Assembly (NCBI GenBank): GCA_963555835.3
Contig: CAUVWZ020000002.1
Location: 186,001-250,000, forward strand
Direction: 5' to 3'
DNA: 64,000 nucleotides
Source: JAPUME01 sp027294185
GTDB taxonomy: Bacteria; Acidobacteriota; Terriglobia; UBA7540; JAPUME01
Made by a program: the position numbers and the translations under genes. Shown here piece by piece: positions 41,787-50,701 of this stretch. How positions within the stretch are numbered: the stretch's first letter is position 1; each line of letters opens with the position of its first letter. Below the pieces are notes generated by a model. The model saw only the letters and a program-made list of their open reading frames with translations, was not told where the DNA came from and searched no databases.

Positions 41787-42971
41787 ATGAGGGAAGCAGT
41801 CATCGTTGCCATTGCGCGCACTGCGGTGGGCAAGGCTCCGCGAGGGACGTTGCGCCAAACGCGGCCCGACGAGCTGGCGGCTGCCGTATTCCGGGAACTA
41901 CTGCGGCGCACTCCCGCTCTCGACAAGCGCGAGATTGAAGACGTGATTCTCGGCTGTGCGATGCCTGAGGCCGAGCAGGGAATGAACATGGCACGCATCG
42001 CTGCCGTGCGTGCGGGTCTGCCCATTGAAACTTCCGCCATGACCATCAACCGTTTCTGTTCCTCAGGGCTTCAGGCGATTGCGCTCGCAGCCGAACGCAT
42101 CATGGCCGGCTTCGCTCATGTCATGCTGGCCGGGGGATCAGAGAGCATGAGCCTGCTGCCCCGTGCCGGCCATCACTTCCGGCCCAATCCCTATCTGGTC
42201 GAGAACTATCCCGACGTCTACCTGAGCATGGGGCTCACGGGGGAAAACCTGGCCCGCAAGTATTCCATCCCGCGTGAGCGGCAAGATGAATTCGCATTGC
42301 GTTCCCACCGGCGTGCACTGGCCGCTATAGAAGCTGGAAAGTTTCAAAAGGAAATCGTGCCCTTTGAAGTCACTGAAATCAGCATGAATGGTAACTCTAC
42401 CCCTGAGACCCGCAAGGTACCCTTTACAATCGACGAAGGGCCGCGCCGGGATACCTCGTTGGAAGCCCTCTCGAAGCTCAAGCCCGTGTTTCATGCGCGG
42501 GGAAGCGTTACGGCGGGGAACTCGTCCCAGACCTCGGACGGCGCCGCGGCGGCCCTGGTGATGTCTGCCGAGAGGGCGAAGGAGTTGGGATTGAAGCCGC
42601 TGGCGCGATTTGTGGCTTTCGCTGCCGCCGGCGCCCCGCCCGAAATCATGGGCATCGGCCCGGTGAACGCCATCCCGAAGGCTTTGAAACTGGCCGGGTT
42701 GAAGCTCGACGATATCGAACTGATTGAATTGAATGAGGCTTTTGCCGTGCAGGCTTTGTCGGTGATCCAGGAGGCGGGACTCGACCCGGAACGGATCAAC
42801 GTAAACGGGGGAGCCGTCGCACTGGGACATCCCCTGGGGTGTACGGGAGCCAAGTTGACGGCAAGTCTCCTCGGTGAAATGGAGCGACAAGGGTCGCGCT
42901 ACGGCATGGTGACCATGTGCATTGGAGGAGGCATGGGCGCCGCCGGAATATTTGAGAACCTGGCTGCCTAA
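41787..42971 (+). CDS. Acetyl-CoA acyltransferase (thiolase)
   Basis: The 394-residue thiolase has the nucleophilic Cys at 91 (INRFCSSGLQA), NEAFAVQAL with the conserved NEAF, GGAVALGHPLG and MCIGGGMGAAG with the second active-site Cys. It cleaves 3-ketoacyl-CoA in beta-oxidation. It follows the MaoC gene by 73 bases and lies 15 bases before the dehydrogenase. Confidence 0.9.
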   Translation: MREAVIVAIARTAVGKAPRGTLRQTRPDELAAAVFRELLRRTPALDKREIEDVILGCAMPEAEQGMNMARIAAVRAGLPIETSAMTINRFCSSGLQAIALAAERIMAGFAHVMLAGGSESMSLLPRAGHHFRPNPYLVENYPDVYLSMGLTGENLARKYSIPRERQDEFALRSHRRALAAIEAGKFQKEIVPFEVTEISMNGNSTPETRKVPFTIDEGPRRDTSLEALSKLKPVFHARGSVTAGNSSQTSDGAAAALVMSAERAKELGLKPLARFVAFAAAGAPPEIMGIGPVNAIPKALKLAGLKLDDIELIELNEAFAVQALSVIQEAGLDPERINVNGGAVALGHPLGCTGAKLTASLLGEMERQGSRYGMVTMCIGGGMGAAGIFENLAA

Positions 42972-42985
42972 AGCAGGAGCAGGCA

Positions 42986-44830
42986 ATGACCACGACACCG
43001 GCCACCACACGCCCGCCCACATCCAGGATGATCCAGGGGGGCGCCTTCCTCATCGAACCTTGCCCGCCCGATGAAGTCTTTACGCCGGAAGATTTAACCG
43101 ACCAGCATCAACTCATCGCACAAACCGCCCGGGAGTTCGTGTCGAAAGAGGTCATGCCTCGAATTTCCGATTTGGAGGACCCCGCGAAGAAGCACGCTCT
43201 TTCGCGCCAGTTGCTGGGAAAGGCAGCCGAGCTGGGGCTGACGGCGGCGCAAATTCCCGAGGCCTACGGCGGCCTCGGCCTGGACAAGATGAGTACCCTG
43301 GTCATTGCGGAGGAGATGGCCGCGCAGGGGTCGTTCTCCTCCACTTTTGGGACTCAGGTTGGCATCGGCTCTCTGCCGATCGTTTTTTTTGGGACCGAGC
43401 AACAGAAGACGCAATATCTGCCCCGGCTGGCGGCGGCGGAGATGGTCGGAGCCTATTGCCTGAGCGAGGCCACCTCCGCTTCCGATGCCATGAACGCCCG
43501 GACCAAGGCGACCTTGAGTCCCGACGGCAGCCATTACCTGCTGAACGGAACCAAGATGTGGATTACGAACGGCGGGTTCGCGGACCTTTTCACGGTCTTT
43601 GCCAAAATAGACGGGGAGAAATGCACCGCCTTTTTGGTGGAGCGCAGCACGCCGGGCCTGACGGTGGGTGCGGAGGAGAAGAAGATGGGGATTCGAGGCT
43701 CCTCGACCGCCCCCCTCGTATTAGAGGATGCGCGGGTGCCGGCGGCGAACGTTTTGGGGGAGATCGGTAAAGGGCATCGGATCGCCTTCAATATCTTGAA
43801 TTTCGGCAGGCTGAAACTCGGGGCCTCGTGCGTCGCAGCCTGTAGAGAACTGATCGAAGAATCCGTGAAGTGGGCGAAAGAAAGAGTGGCCTTCGGAAGG
43901 CCGATCGCCGACTATGGTCTGATCAAGGAAAAGTTGGGAGAGATGATTGTGCGAGCCTACGCGGGTCGTAGCATGGCCTACCGCACAATGGGAATGATCG
44001 AATCTCTGAGCGAAGTCCCGGACTCAGATTCTCCCGGCCCGTCAGCGAAGATACTCGAAGTCATGCAGGAGTATGCCGTCGAGTGTTCGATCATGAAAGT
44101 TTTCGGCGCGGAAACTCTCGATTTTGTCGTCGACCAGGCGGTGCAGATTCACGGGGGGTACGGGTACTCCGCCGAATATCGCGTGGAGCAGGCTTACCGG
44201 GACTCGCGCATCAACCGGATTTTCGAAGGAACCGATGAAATTAACCGCCTCCTGTTGGTGAATATGCTTTTGAAAAGATCTCTCAAGGGTGAGTTGGGCT
44301 TGATTCCGGCGGCGAAAAATCTCCTGGAGGAAACTTTGACGGCGGCAAGCGCGCTGCCGGAAACGGGGGATTCCGGCCAGCCTCTCGCCGTCGAAGCCCA
44401 TTTGGTTGAAGGAGCCAGGAAAGCCGTCTTGTTAGTGGCCGGAAGCGCCGTCGAGCGTTACCAGAAAGCGCTCTCTGAAGAACAGGAGATCATTGGAGCT
44501 CTCGCCAACATGGTGATTGAAGTTTATGCCATGGAAAGCTGCCTGCTTCGAACCTTGAAGAACATTCGACGCAAAGGTGGAAACAGCGGCGGTGGGCAAG
44601 AGATTGGGTGTGATGCAACGAGGGCCGCAGTCTGTCAAGGTCTTGACCGTGTAGAGGCGGAGGGCCGGCGCGCGCTGGCCCGCATCGGAGAAGGAGACAC
44701 GCGGCGCATTCAGTTGTCCTTACTGCGGAAGTTTCTGAAGCGAACTCCCGTGGATGTGATCGCGCTCAAGCGCCGCGTCGCCGACCGCGCCATCGAGCTC
44801 GGCCGCTATCCATTTTCCGCGAGGGCGTGA
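42986..44830 (+). CDS. Acyl-CoA dehydrogenase, long (VLCAD-type)
   Basis: The 614-residue flavoprotein begins with acyl-CoA dehydrogenase motifs (GAYCLSEATSASDAMNARTKA, MWITNGGFADLF) and the C-terminal FAD region VDQAVQIHGGYGY and YRDSRINRIFEGTDEINRLL, whose Glu is the likely catalytic base. A further 180-residue C-terminal helical domain makes it longer than short/medium enzymes and resembles VLCAD or ACAD9. It introduces the first double bond. It is the last gene of the operon. Confidence 0.88.
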   Translation: MTTTPATTRPPTSRMIQGGAFLIEPCPPDEVFTPEDLTDQHQLIAQTAREFVSKEVMPRISDLEDPAKKHALSRQLLGKAAELGLTAAQIPEAYGGLGLDKMSTLVIAEEMAAQGSFSSTFGTQVGIGSLPIVFFGTEQQKTQYLPRLAAAEMVGAYCLSEATSASDAMNARTKATLSPDGSHYLLNGTKMWITNGGFADLFTVFAKIDGEKCTAFLVERSTPGLTVGAEEKKMGIRGSSTAPLVLEDARVPAANVLGEIGKGHRIAFNILNFGRLKLGASCVAACRELIEESVKWAKERVAFGRPIADYGLIKEKLGEMIVRAYAGRSMAYRTMGMIESLSEVPDSDSPGPSAKILEVMQEYAVECSIMKVFGAETLDFVVDQAVQIHGGYGYSAEYRVEQAYRDSRINRIFEGTDEINRLLLVNMLLKRSLKGELGLIPAAKNLLEETLTAASALPETGDSGQPLAVEAHLVEGARKAVLLVAGSAVERYQKALSEEQEIIGALANMVIEVYAMESCLLRTLKNIRRKGGNSGGGQEIGCDATRAAVCQGLDRVEAEGRRALARIGEGDTRRIQLSLLRKFLKRTPVDVIALKRRVADRAIELGRYPFSARA

Positions 44831-44892
44831 ACTGAATTCTATCGCACCGTCTTACTCTCTCCTGCTGACCTCGTAATCCCTTTGGAATCCTA

Positions 44893-46377
44893 TTAGAGGT
44901 CCATCGCCGCTTCGATGTCGGGGGGCAGCGGTAGGATACCGTCGCGAGTCGTCATCCAGGAGACCCCGATAAATATTCCCAGAGAGACCAAAAGCGTGAA
45001 GCATCCGACGTTCATCCCGTAGGGCAGGTGGAAGATTTCATGTCGGGCCAGAAGTTCCAGCGCGAAATTGAGGACGATGCTGATCAGGATTGATGCGACG
45101 CACCCCGCACGGGTGGCGCGCTTCCAATTCAATCCAATCGCGATGGAAGGCACAATCGCAGCCGCGAAGGTTCCCCAGCCGAAGGTGCCGAGCAGCGCCA
45201 GAAGATTCTCCATGTAGAGCGCGAAGAGCGCCGAAGCTCCCAGGACGACGAGAGTCGCGACTCGTGACCAGGCCAGCTCGTGCCGCAGAGGTCTTCCTAT
45301 CCAGGCGGTAGGAATGTCCCGCACCAGGGCGGCTGCACCTAAATTGATGAAGCTGTCGGCGGTGGACATGATGGCCGCCAGCAGTCCGGCAAAGACGATG
45401 CCGGCCAGCAGGGGCGGGGTGTAGGTCAGCAGGAAAATCGGTGTTGCCTGATCGGGAGAGCTGAGCGGCTGTTGGGCTCCCGAGAACACGAGGGAGCGCA
45501 TGACCGATCCGATGCCGATCCAAAGCGGCGTCAGGATCATGTAGCAGGAGACGGCCAGGAGCACGCCCCATCGCAGGTCACGAATATTCTTCAGCATCAG
45601 AAATTTGGTGATCGCGTGCGGTTGGCCCGCGCCACCCAGGGCAAACAGCAGGTACCAACTCAATACCGTCAACGGCCCTCGCGTGCCCCAGGGCCCTATG
45701 AAATCCGGATCCATGCGCCAGAGATTTGCGCTGATCTCAGACATTCCGCCTCCGGCTTTCAGTACGAAAAAAAGGACGAGGGCGGCGGAAACGATCATCA
45801 GCAGCCCTTGCAGCAGGTCCGTATAAACTCCCGCGATGATGCCGCCGGCGACACTATAGAACGCCAGCACGCTCAACCCGATCAGCAGCCCCGTTGGCAG
45901 GTCCACTCCGAAAACCGCTCCCAGCACCAGGCCCACGGCCATCACCTGGGTTCCCAGGTAACCCATCACGCCGAGTAGGATCGCTACGGCCATGAGGAAT
46001 CGAGGCCAACTCCCACCGTAGCGTGCCTCGACAGCGTCGGGTAGCGTCAGGATTTCGCGTGCCTCAGCCAGCAAACGCATTCGCTTTGCGAGGATGACCC
46101 AGGACACGCAAAATCCGATCGGCGCTGCCACGACAATCCAGACGGAGCTCATCCCCGATTCGTAAACCAGACCCGGCCCGCCGACGAATCCGAAGCCGCT
46201 CATGATGTTTGAAAAAAAGGCGGCGGCCAAGACGATCAGCCCCAGGCTCTTGCCGGCTACAAAGAAATCCGCCGCGCTGTGCGTCCGCCGCAGGGCCCAG
46301 ATGCCGATGAAAAAGCAGGTGGCCAGATAGACGACGATACAGGTCACGATCACCGGAGAGTGTGAGACGGTCGTCAA
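44893..46377 (-). CDS. Sodium:solute symporter
   Basis: A 494-residue SSS-family transporter with about 13 membrane helices (VIVTCIVVYLATCFFIGIWA, SFINLGAAALVRDIP, GIVFAGLLAAIMSTADS). The STADS segment is the family's Na-site pattern. Substrate is not readable; nearby acyl-CoA genes suggest a carboxylate. Its start overlaps the stop of the small partner gene by 4 bases. It converges on the dehydrogenase gene. Confidence 0.85.
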   Translation of the reverse strand: MTTVSHSPVIVTCIVVYLATCFFIGIWALRRTHSAADFFVAGKSLGLIVLAAAFFSNIMSGFGFVGGPGLVYESGMSSVWIVVAAPIGFCVSWVILAKRMRLLAEAREILTLPDAVEARYGGSWPRFLMAVAILLGVMGYLGTQVMAVGLVLGAVFGVDLPTGLLIGLSVLAFYSVAGGIIAGVYTDLLQGLLMIVSAALVLFFVLKAGGGMSEISANLWRMDPDFIGPWGTRGPLTVLSWYLLFALGGAGQPHAITKFLMLKNIRDLRWGVLLAVSCYMILTPLWIGIGSVMRSLVFSGAQQPLSSPDQATPIFLLTYTPPLLAGIVFAGLLAAIMSTADSFINLGAAALVRDIPTAWIGRPLRHELAWSRVATLVVLGASALFALYMENLLALLGTFGWGTFAAAIVPSIAIGLNWKRATRAGCVASILISIVLNFALELLARHEIFHLPYGMNVGCFTLLVSLGIFIGVSWMTTRDGILPLPPDIEAAMDL

Positions 46378-46796
46378 TTTTTCCGCCCTTTCGATCCGTG
46401 GTCGGCGAGGAATTGTTTGATCTTATCTTCGGGCAGTACCGAGGAACGGAATACAAGACCGTATAGGAGAGCGGTGGAGGCGGGCACAATCCATATGCCG
46501 TAAATCAGGAACGCGGTCGCCGCCGGGAGTCCCAGCACCAGATGCAAGCCCTCCGTCGTGCGGTCGAACCAGACCATGCCCGCGAAAATCAGAACGTAGG
46601 CAAGGTAAAGAAAAATCAAGAAGCGCCGAATCATTCCGGAGCGCAGGGGAGGGCCGAATCCCAATGCCAGGGTCAGCACCAGGATTCCGAAAACTGTAAG
46701 CCCGAACGGCACCCAGAAATTGAACAGGGCCAGAACCAGCGCAATCAAGCCCAGCGTGAAGATCTGCAGAATGACACGGTCGTTTTTGTCTTTCAT
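46374..46796 (-). CDS. Small membrane protein paired with the SSS transporter
   Basis: A 140-residue protein with about four membrane helices (ILQIFTLGLIALVLALFNFW, LTVFGILVLTLALGF, FLIFLYLAYVLIFAGMVWF, ATAFLIYGIWIVPASTALLYG) and a charged C-terminus (DHGSKGRKN). It is coupled to the symporter by 4 bases, so it is probably an accessory subunit. I cannot place it in DUF4212 or DUF485 with confidence. Confidence 0.65.
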   Translation of the reverse strand: MKDKNDRVILQIFTLGLIALVLALFNFWVPFGLTVFGILVLTLALGFGPPLRSGMIRRFLIFLYLAYVLIFAGMVWFDRTTEGLHLVLGLPAATAFLIYGIWIVPASTALLYGLVFRSSVLPEDKIKQFLADHGSKGRKN

Positions 46797-46862
46797 AAGT
46801 ATTTTCGAGTAGGCAGCCTGCGAGGTCCGTTGGGTTGTTTCGACGAAAGGAGAAGAGAAGTG

Positions 46863-47264
46863 CTAGAGCGTTTTCCTGCTCACGCGCTTCAGAAAGCGGG
46901 ACAGTTCCACGAGCGCCTGCGTATGGGTCCCGTCGCCGATTTTTTCAACCTCGTCAAAAGCCTCGACTGAAAAAGTGATTCGTTCGTCCTCGACCGCGGT
47001 TACGGTGGCCTGGATACGGACTTTTGCGCCTTCCGGCGTGGCGGCCAGGTGGCGGACGTTCACCAGGACTCCGACGCTAATCCAACCGTCGGGAAGGTGC
47101 GGCCGAATCAATTTGCCCGCTGTCATTTCCATGAATTGAATCATCGCCGGAGTGGATAGAATGCTCGGCAACCGTTCGTTGGAACGAGAAATGGTCACCT
47201 CAGAAGTAACCACAATTGTCTTTTCCTCTACGGCGCCTACTTGAATGTTATGGACGGCAGGCAT
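46863..47264 (-). CDS. Hotdog thioesterase, FlK-like
   Basis: A 133-residue hotdog fold: HNIQVGAVEEKTIVVTSEVTISRSN start, STPAMIQFMEMTAGKLI helix with the catalytic Glu, and ATPEGAKVRIQATVTAVE. The pattern resembles fluoroacetyl-CoA-specific thioesterase relatives, which often act as house-cleaning acyl-CoA hydrolases. Likely linked to the acyl-CoA genes nearby. Confidence 0.8.
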   Translation of the reverse strand: MPAVHNIQVGAVEEKTIVVTSEVTISRSNERLPSILSTPAMIQFMEMTAGKLIRPHLPDGWISVGVLVNVRHLAATPEGAKVRIQATVTAVEDERITFSVEAFDEVEKIGDGTHTQALVELSRFLKRVSRKTL

Positions 47265-47344
47265 ACGTTCTCCCGAGAGGTTGTCTCATGGACATAATGA
47301 CCTATGGGTTCGAACGAGCGGGCGTGCAGGCAACTTTATCGAAG

Positions 47345-47899
47345 CTATTTTAATCCCTCGGGGATATCCGTGCCGTTCGAGTTCACCCGGCGGCGATTGT
47401 GGCCGATGGCGGTGACGCTGGTGCCGCTGCCGAGCCGGGCCTCGACGGCATTGCGGCGCGCCTCATCGATGGCTCGGGTGATCTTTTCAATCGCAGCCGA
47501 TTCCCAGGCGGGCATCTGTCCCGGCGGGTATTCTTCGAGAATCACGGGCCCGGAGTGAGTGTGCGTGGCCGCCACGGCAAGATAGGAGATGCCGCTCGAG
47601 TTCCTGGCCGCTTGCCGCAGTTTTTCGAGCGTCGCTCGGCCGAAGGTTCTTCCCAGGTCGAGGATGACCAATCCGAAGCGTTTCTCGCCCGTTTCGAGCA
47701 CCAGCACGCGAGCGTAGAGCGGGTCGAGCGTCCCCTCCGATACCCCTCGGCGTGCCGAGTAGCCCCACATTAAAAGCCCTGCCGGGGGCGTGATGTCCAC
47801 CCGGGCCACACCGGCTTTAAGAGGAGAGCATGGAGCGATGGAGGCGCCCCAGAGAATGCACAGGCAAAGACCCAGACCGAATGTCGCTCGACGCAGCAT
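47345..47899 (-). pseudogene. Truncated neutral/alkaline ceramidase N-terminal fragment
   Basis: Starting at ATG 47899 with GGAGG eight bases upstream, the frame has a signal sequence, then the neutral/alkaline ceramidase start (KAGVARVDITPPAG, MWGYSAR, VAATHTHSGP), and ends with TAG after 184 residues, at AIGHNRRRVNSNGTDIPEG. Full enzymes have well over 400 residues and continue after this Asn-Arg-Arg motif. The catalytic Ser region and C-terminal domain are missing; the next gene begins 80 bases on. Either a decayed gene or a short metal-binding relative. Confidence 0.7.
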
Positions 47900-47970
47900 G
47901 GTTCCTTCCTCCTTTTTCTGGGGCTTCGGTATCGGGTTTCTGGTGTCCCGCACAAGAACTCGGTAGTCTA

Positions 47971-48840
47971 TCATACGGGATTTGCCATGCGTTTCACCAG
48001 CGCCGCCAGTTCTTTTCGGATTTGAGCGGGCGTGAGTTTAACCCGCTGGCCGTGGCCGGGAAGTACCCATTCGAAAGGATAGTCCCGGAGTTTTTCCATG
48101 GACCGAGTCTGGTCGGACCAGGAATCCCAGCAGACGCGTCTTGAGGCGGAGAGTCGCCGCTCGACCCGGCTCCACCAGAGATGGTCGCCCGAAAACAGGA
48201 AGCGTTTCTTGTAAAGCAGGACGCAGTGTCCTTGCGTATGGCCCGGTGTAGGAATAGCGAGGAATCCGGGAGCAAGTTCCTGCGGCTCTTCTCCTTCGAG
48301 CACCATCTCTGCCTTCGGCTGCGCGGAGAGTTCGGCCCGGTGAATGATTCGCCGGCAGCCGAAATGGGCGGCATACTTCTCCGCCTCGGCCACATCATCC
48401 CGGTGAGTCAGGAAAATGGCGCCAAGCCCTCCCATCTCTTCAAAACGTTGGAGGAGATGGGGGAGGAATTTGGGCGAATCGATCAGCCAGTTTCCCTTCG
48501 GATGCCGAACGAAATAGCTGTGTCCCCCGAAGGACTTGGGGGAATTGAATCCGGAATAGTAGACTCCGTCTTCGAGGTGAAGCGGAAAATCTTCTCGGAC
48601 AGCTTTGGTGTTGTTCTTCCGCAAGGTTCCGATGGAACCGGTGGGACAGGCGAGAAGAGCCTGGATGGCATGCCGTGTTTTCTCGTTGGTGTCCGGTTGC
48701 GCGAAGACGAAGGAGTAGTCTCCCGTGTCGTCGAAAGTTTCCGGCGCGATCTGGCGACAGGTATCGCAGTTGATGCAGGTCTCATCGACAAAGAATTCGC
48801 CGGGTACATTCTCCGCGACTTGTTTCTTCCGGTCTGCCAT
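47971..48840 (-). CDS. Ferredoxin-MBL fold fusion protein
   Basis: Residues 1-70 form a one-cluster ferredoxin (C22xxC25xxC28 and C65-Pro), the rest a metallo-beta-lactamase fold. The metal motif is altered: instead of HxHxDH it reads THRDDVAEAEKYA, with one His lost; later PGHTQGHC, FSGDHLWW and LPGHG are present. Such fusions are a known subfamily. Possible roles are thioester or redox-linked hydrolysis. It lies 71 bases upstream of the ceramidase fragment. Confidence 0.8.
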   Translation of the reverse strand: MADRKKQVAENVPGEFFVDETCINCDTCRQIAPETFDDTGDYSFVFAQPDTNEKTRHAIQALLACPTGSIGTLRKNNTKAVREDFPLHLEDGVYYSGFNSPKSFGGHSYFVRHPKGNWLIDSPKFLPHLLQRFEEMGGLGAIFLTHRDDVAEAEKYAAHFGCRRIIHRAELSAQPKAEMVLEGEEPQELAPGFLAIPTPGHTQGHCVLLYKKRFLFSGDHLWWSRVERRLSASRRVCWDSWSDQTRSMEKLRDYPFEWVLPGHGQRVKLTPAQIRKELAALVKRMANPV

Positions 48841-48884
48841 GTTTGATTACGATGGGGAGTTGGAAAGGGTCGCCTGCCACCGCC

Positions 48885-49577
48885 TCAATCTTTCTTGAAC
48901 AGGTAGGACAGCCGTACATGTAAACCTTGAACCGCGTGAAAGAGGTCTTCCAGCCCCTCGGTTTCAAAACTTATCTCGGTTGCGTCCAGATCTGTGGAGA
49001 GGTTCTGGCCGAGATTTGTCATAAGGCGAACCCGCTCGGCAGCCAGCATGGTCAGCACAGCATAGGGGTCACGCCCTTTGGCCTGAAGGTTCACCCACTG
49101 TTGCACGACCCAGGAAATGCGGCGCACCTGGTTCACTATGTCCCGGAAATCAGTCAGGATTCTTGAGTCAATCTCCCCTTGGTCGGATTCAAGGGTTTGC
49201 ATCAATTGTTTGAGGTCGGCCGTCGATTTCTGCAGCAGGTATCCGACCCCCCAAAACTCTTCATTGGGAGATGCAAATTCCACTGCCAGGCGGGTATATT
49301 CGCCCCCTTCGGGGTCGATGACTTTCACGACCCGTGCCCGAACAGCCCCGCTGCTTTTCGAATGCGAGAGATCAACCTGCGAGGCGGAAGGAGGTTTCTT
49401 GATACGAATCACGGCCCCATGCGCATTGACGACCTCACTTTCCGCAGCCTCTTTAACCTTCTTGCCGTCTTTCGAGGTCCATCCGACTTCGATGGGCATA
49501 GCGAGGACGACACGCTCACTTCTTCGCTTGTCTCCCTGCTTCGAATCCGTCTTGCCGGTTGTCGATTGTGCGCTCAC
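48885..49577 (-). CDS. PilZ-like domain protein with C-terminal helical region
   Basis: The N-terminal half (KRRSERVVLAMPIEVGW and VVNAHGAVIRI) resembles a PilZ barrel with RRSER as RxxxR. The second half is helical (STADLKQLMQTLESDQG, VRRISWVVQQWVNLQAKGRDPYAV), with an unknown fold. Cyclic-di-GMP binding is inferred from RRSER only. It is upstream of no other gene on the strand except the MBL gene 44 bases away. Confidence 0.6.
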   Translation of the reverse strand: MSAQSTTGKTDSKQGDKRRSERVVLAMPIEVGWTSKDGKKVKEAAESEVVNAHGAVIRIKKPPSASQVDLSHSKSSGAVRARVVKVIDPEGGEYTRLAVEFASPNEEFWGVGYLLQKSTADLKQLMQTLESDQGEIDSRILTDFRDIVNQVRRISWVVQQWVNLQAKGRDPYAVLTMLAAERVRLMTNLGQNLSTDLDATEISFETEGLEDLFHAVQGLHVRLSYLFKKD

Positions 49578-49842
49578 TTTGTTCTCCTTGGGTAGGGTGC
49601 ATCAAATTCAAAGAAATGCCGGGACCATATTAAGGCCGGACCCCTTCAAAATTCAAACGGATGCGGTAAATGCCTGTTCTCGCCGTCGTGGCGAATTTCT
49701 TCATGATGATTTCCCTTTTGAATTTGAAACAGTTTCGATTCGTGTCCTGTGAGAACAGAAGGGCGACGTCATTCTACTCATCTGTTTCCTGGGAGAAAGA
49801 TTTCCGGCAGGGAGGGGTTCGCCGCGTTCCTTGTTCTCAAAT

Positions 49843-50529
49843 CTAGGCGGCGGGTTGTACACGATCGGTAAATCCAGCCAGACGCTTTTGCATTTCCCGG
49901 GTGAGACCCATAAAGCGGAAGCCAACCTGTTGGTTGGGGCTGATCCGTGAAACGCGAGCTGTAAGGTCAAAGGATTCGCCCTCACCCGGCAATTTGAAGC
50001 TTAGACGTACACTGGCCTTGAGTGGGACAGGGCCTTCAATACTTGCCAGCATGCCTCCGGCGCTTAGGTTGAGAGTTCGGCCTCGAATCGGTTGTTTCCA
50101 ACGGCAAAGAACCGAAATCTTGACAGGGGCCCTCCGATAGTGGCGGTGGTCTTCCAGCATCAGCCCGCTGATGGCGCTGAGCAGTTCGTGAAGCTGTGAG
50201 GTGTCAACCGGTTTGTCGAGAAAAAAGTTGACGCCTGCTTGAAACGTCTCCTGAGATGTAGCAAGCCCGTTTTCCGACATCAGAATGATCGGGCATTTTG
50301 CGTTGGCCCTGGATTTTCGAACCCGCTGGACCAGGTCCAGGCCGCTGATCTCCGGCATTTGGGCGTCCACCAAAATGCCGTCGAAGCGGTCCCGATGGAT
50401 CAGGTTCGTGGCCAGCAGTCCGGAGGACATGCAGTGGGGATCAGCGCCCATACGGGTCAGAGCTTCTTCCAGGGTTTCGAGGGCCTTCGGATCGTCATCG
50501 ACGACCAAAATCTTGGGTCTGAATGCCAT
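49843..50529 (-). CDS. Response regulator with PilZ output domain
   Basis: A receiver domain (acid pocket D11-D13, phosphorylation Asp55 in GILVDAQMPEISG, Ser85, Lys106 in FLDKP) is joined to a C-terminal PilZ domain from about residue 122 (HYRRAPVKISVLCRW, RTLNLSAGGMLASIE with the usual N-x-S-x-x-G). Phosphorylation probably controls a cyclic-di-GMP-linked or partner-bound output. No histidine kinase is adjacent. Confidence 0.88.
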   Translation of the reverse strand: MAFRPKILVVDDDPKALETLEEALTRMGADPHCMSSGLLATNLIHRDRFDGILVDAQMPEISGLDLVQRVRKSRANAKCPIILMSENGLATSQETFQAGVNFFLDKPVDTSQLHELLSAISGLMLEDHRHYRRAPVKISVLCRWKQPIRGRTLNLSAGGMLASIEGPVPLKASVRLSFKLPGEGESFDLTARVSRISPNQQVGFRFMGLTREMQKRLAGFTDRVQPAA

Positions 50530-50701
50530 GATGGGGGCTCCGTGAACTCAATGGTACCTTGAAATACGCCCTTCCGTATAGGCCAAATTGAAACAAGCTG
50601 TCCTTGCAGGATTTGCGGCGGCAGGGTCGGAAATTGAGCAACGATTCTTGACGCGACCCGGTGAACGCGCTACAGTTGAGACTGCGTTACAGGGCGTTAT
50701 C

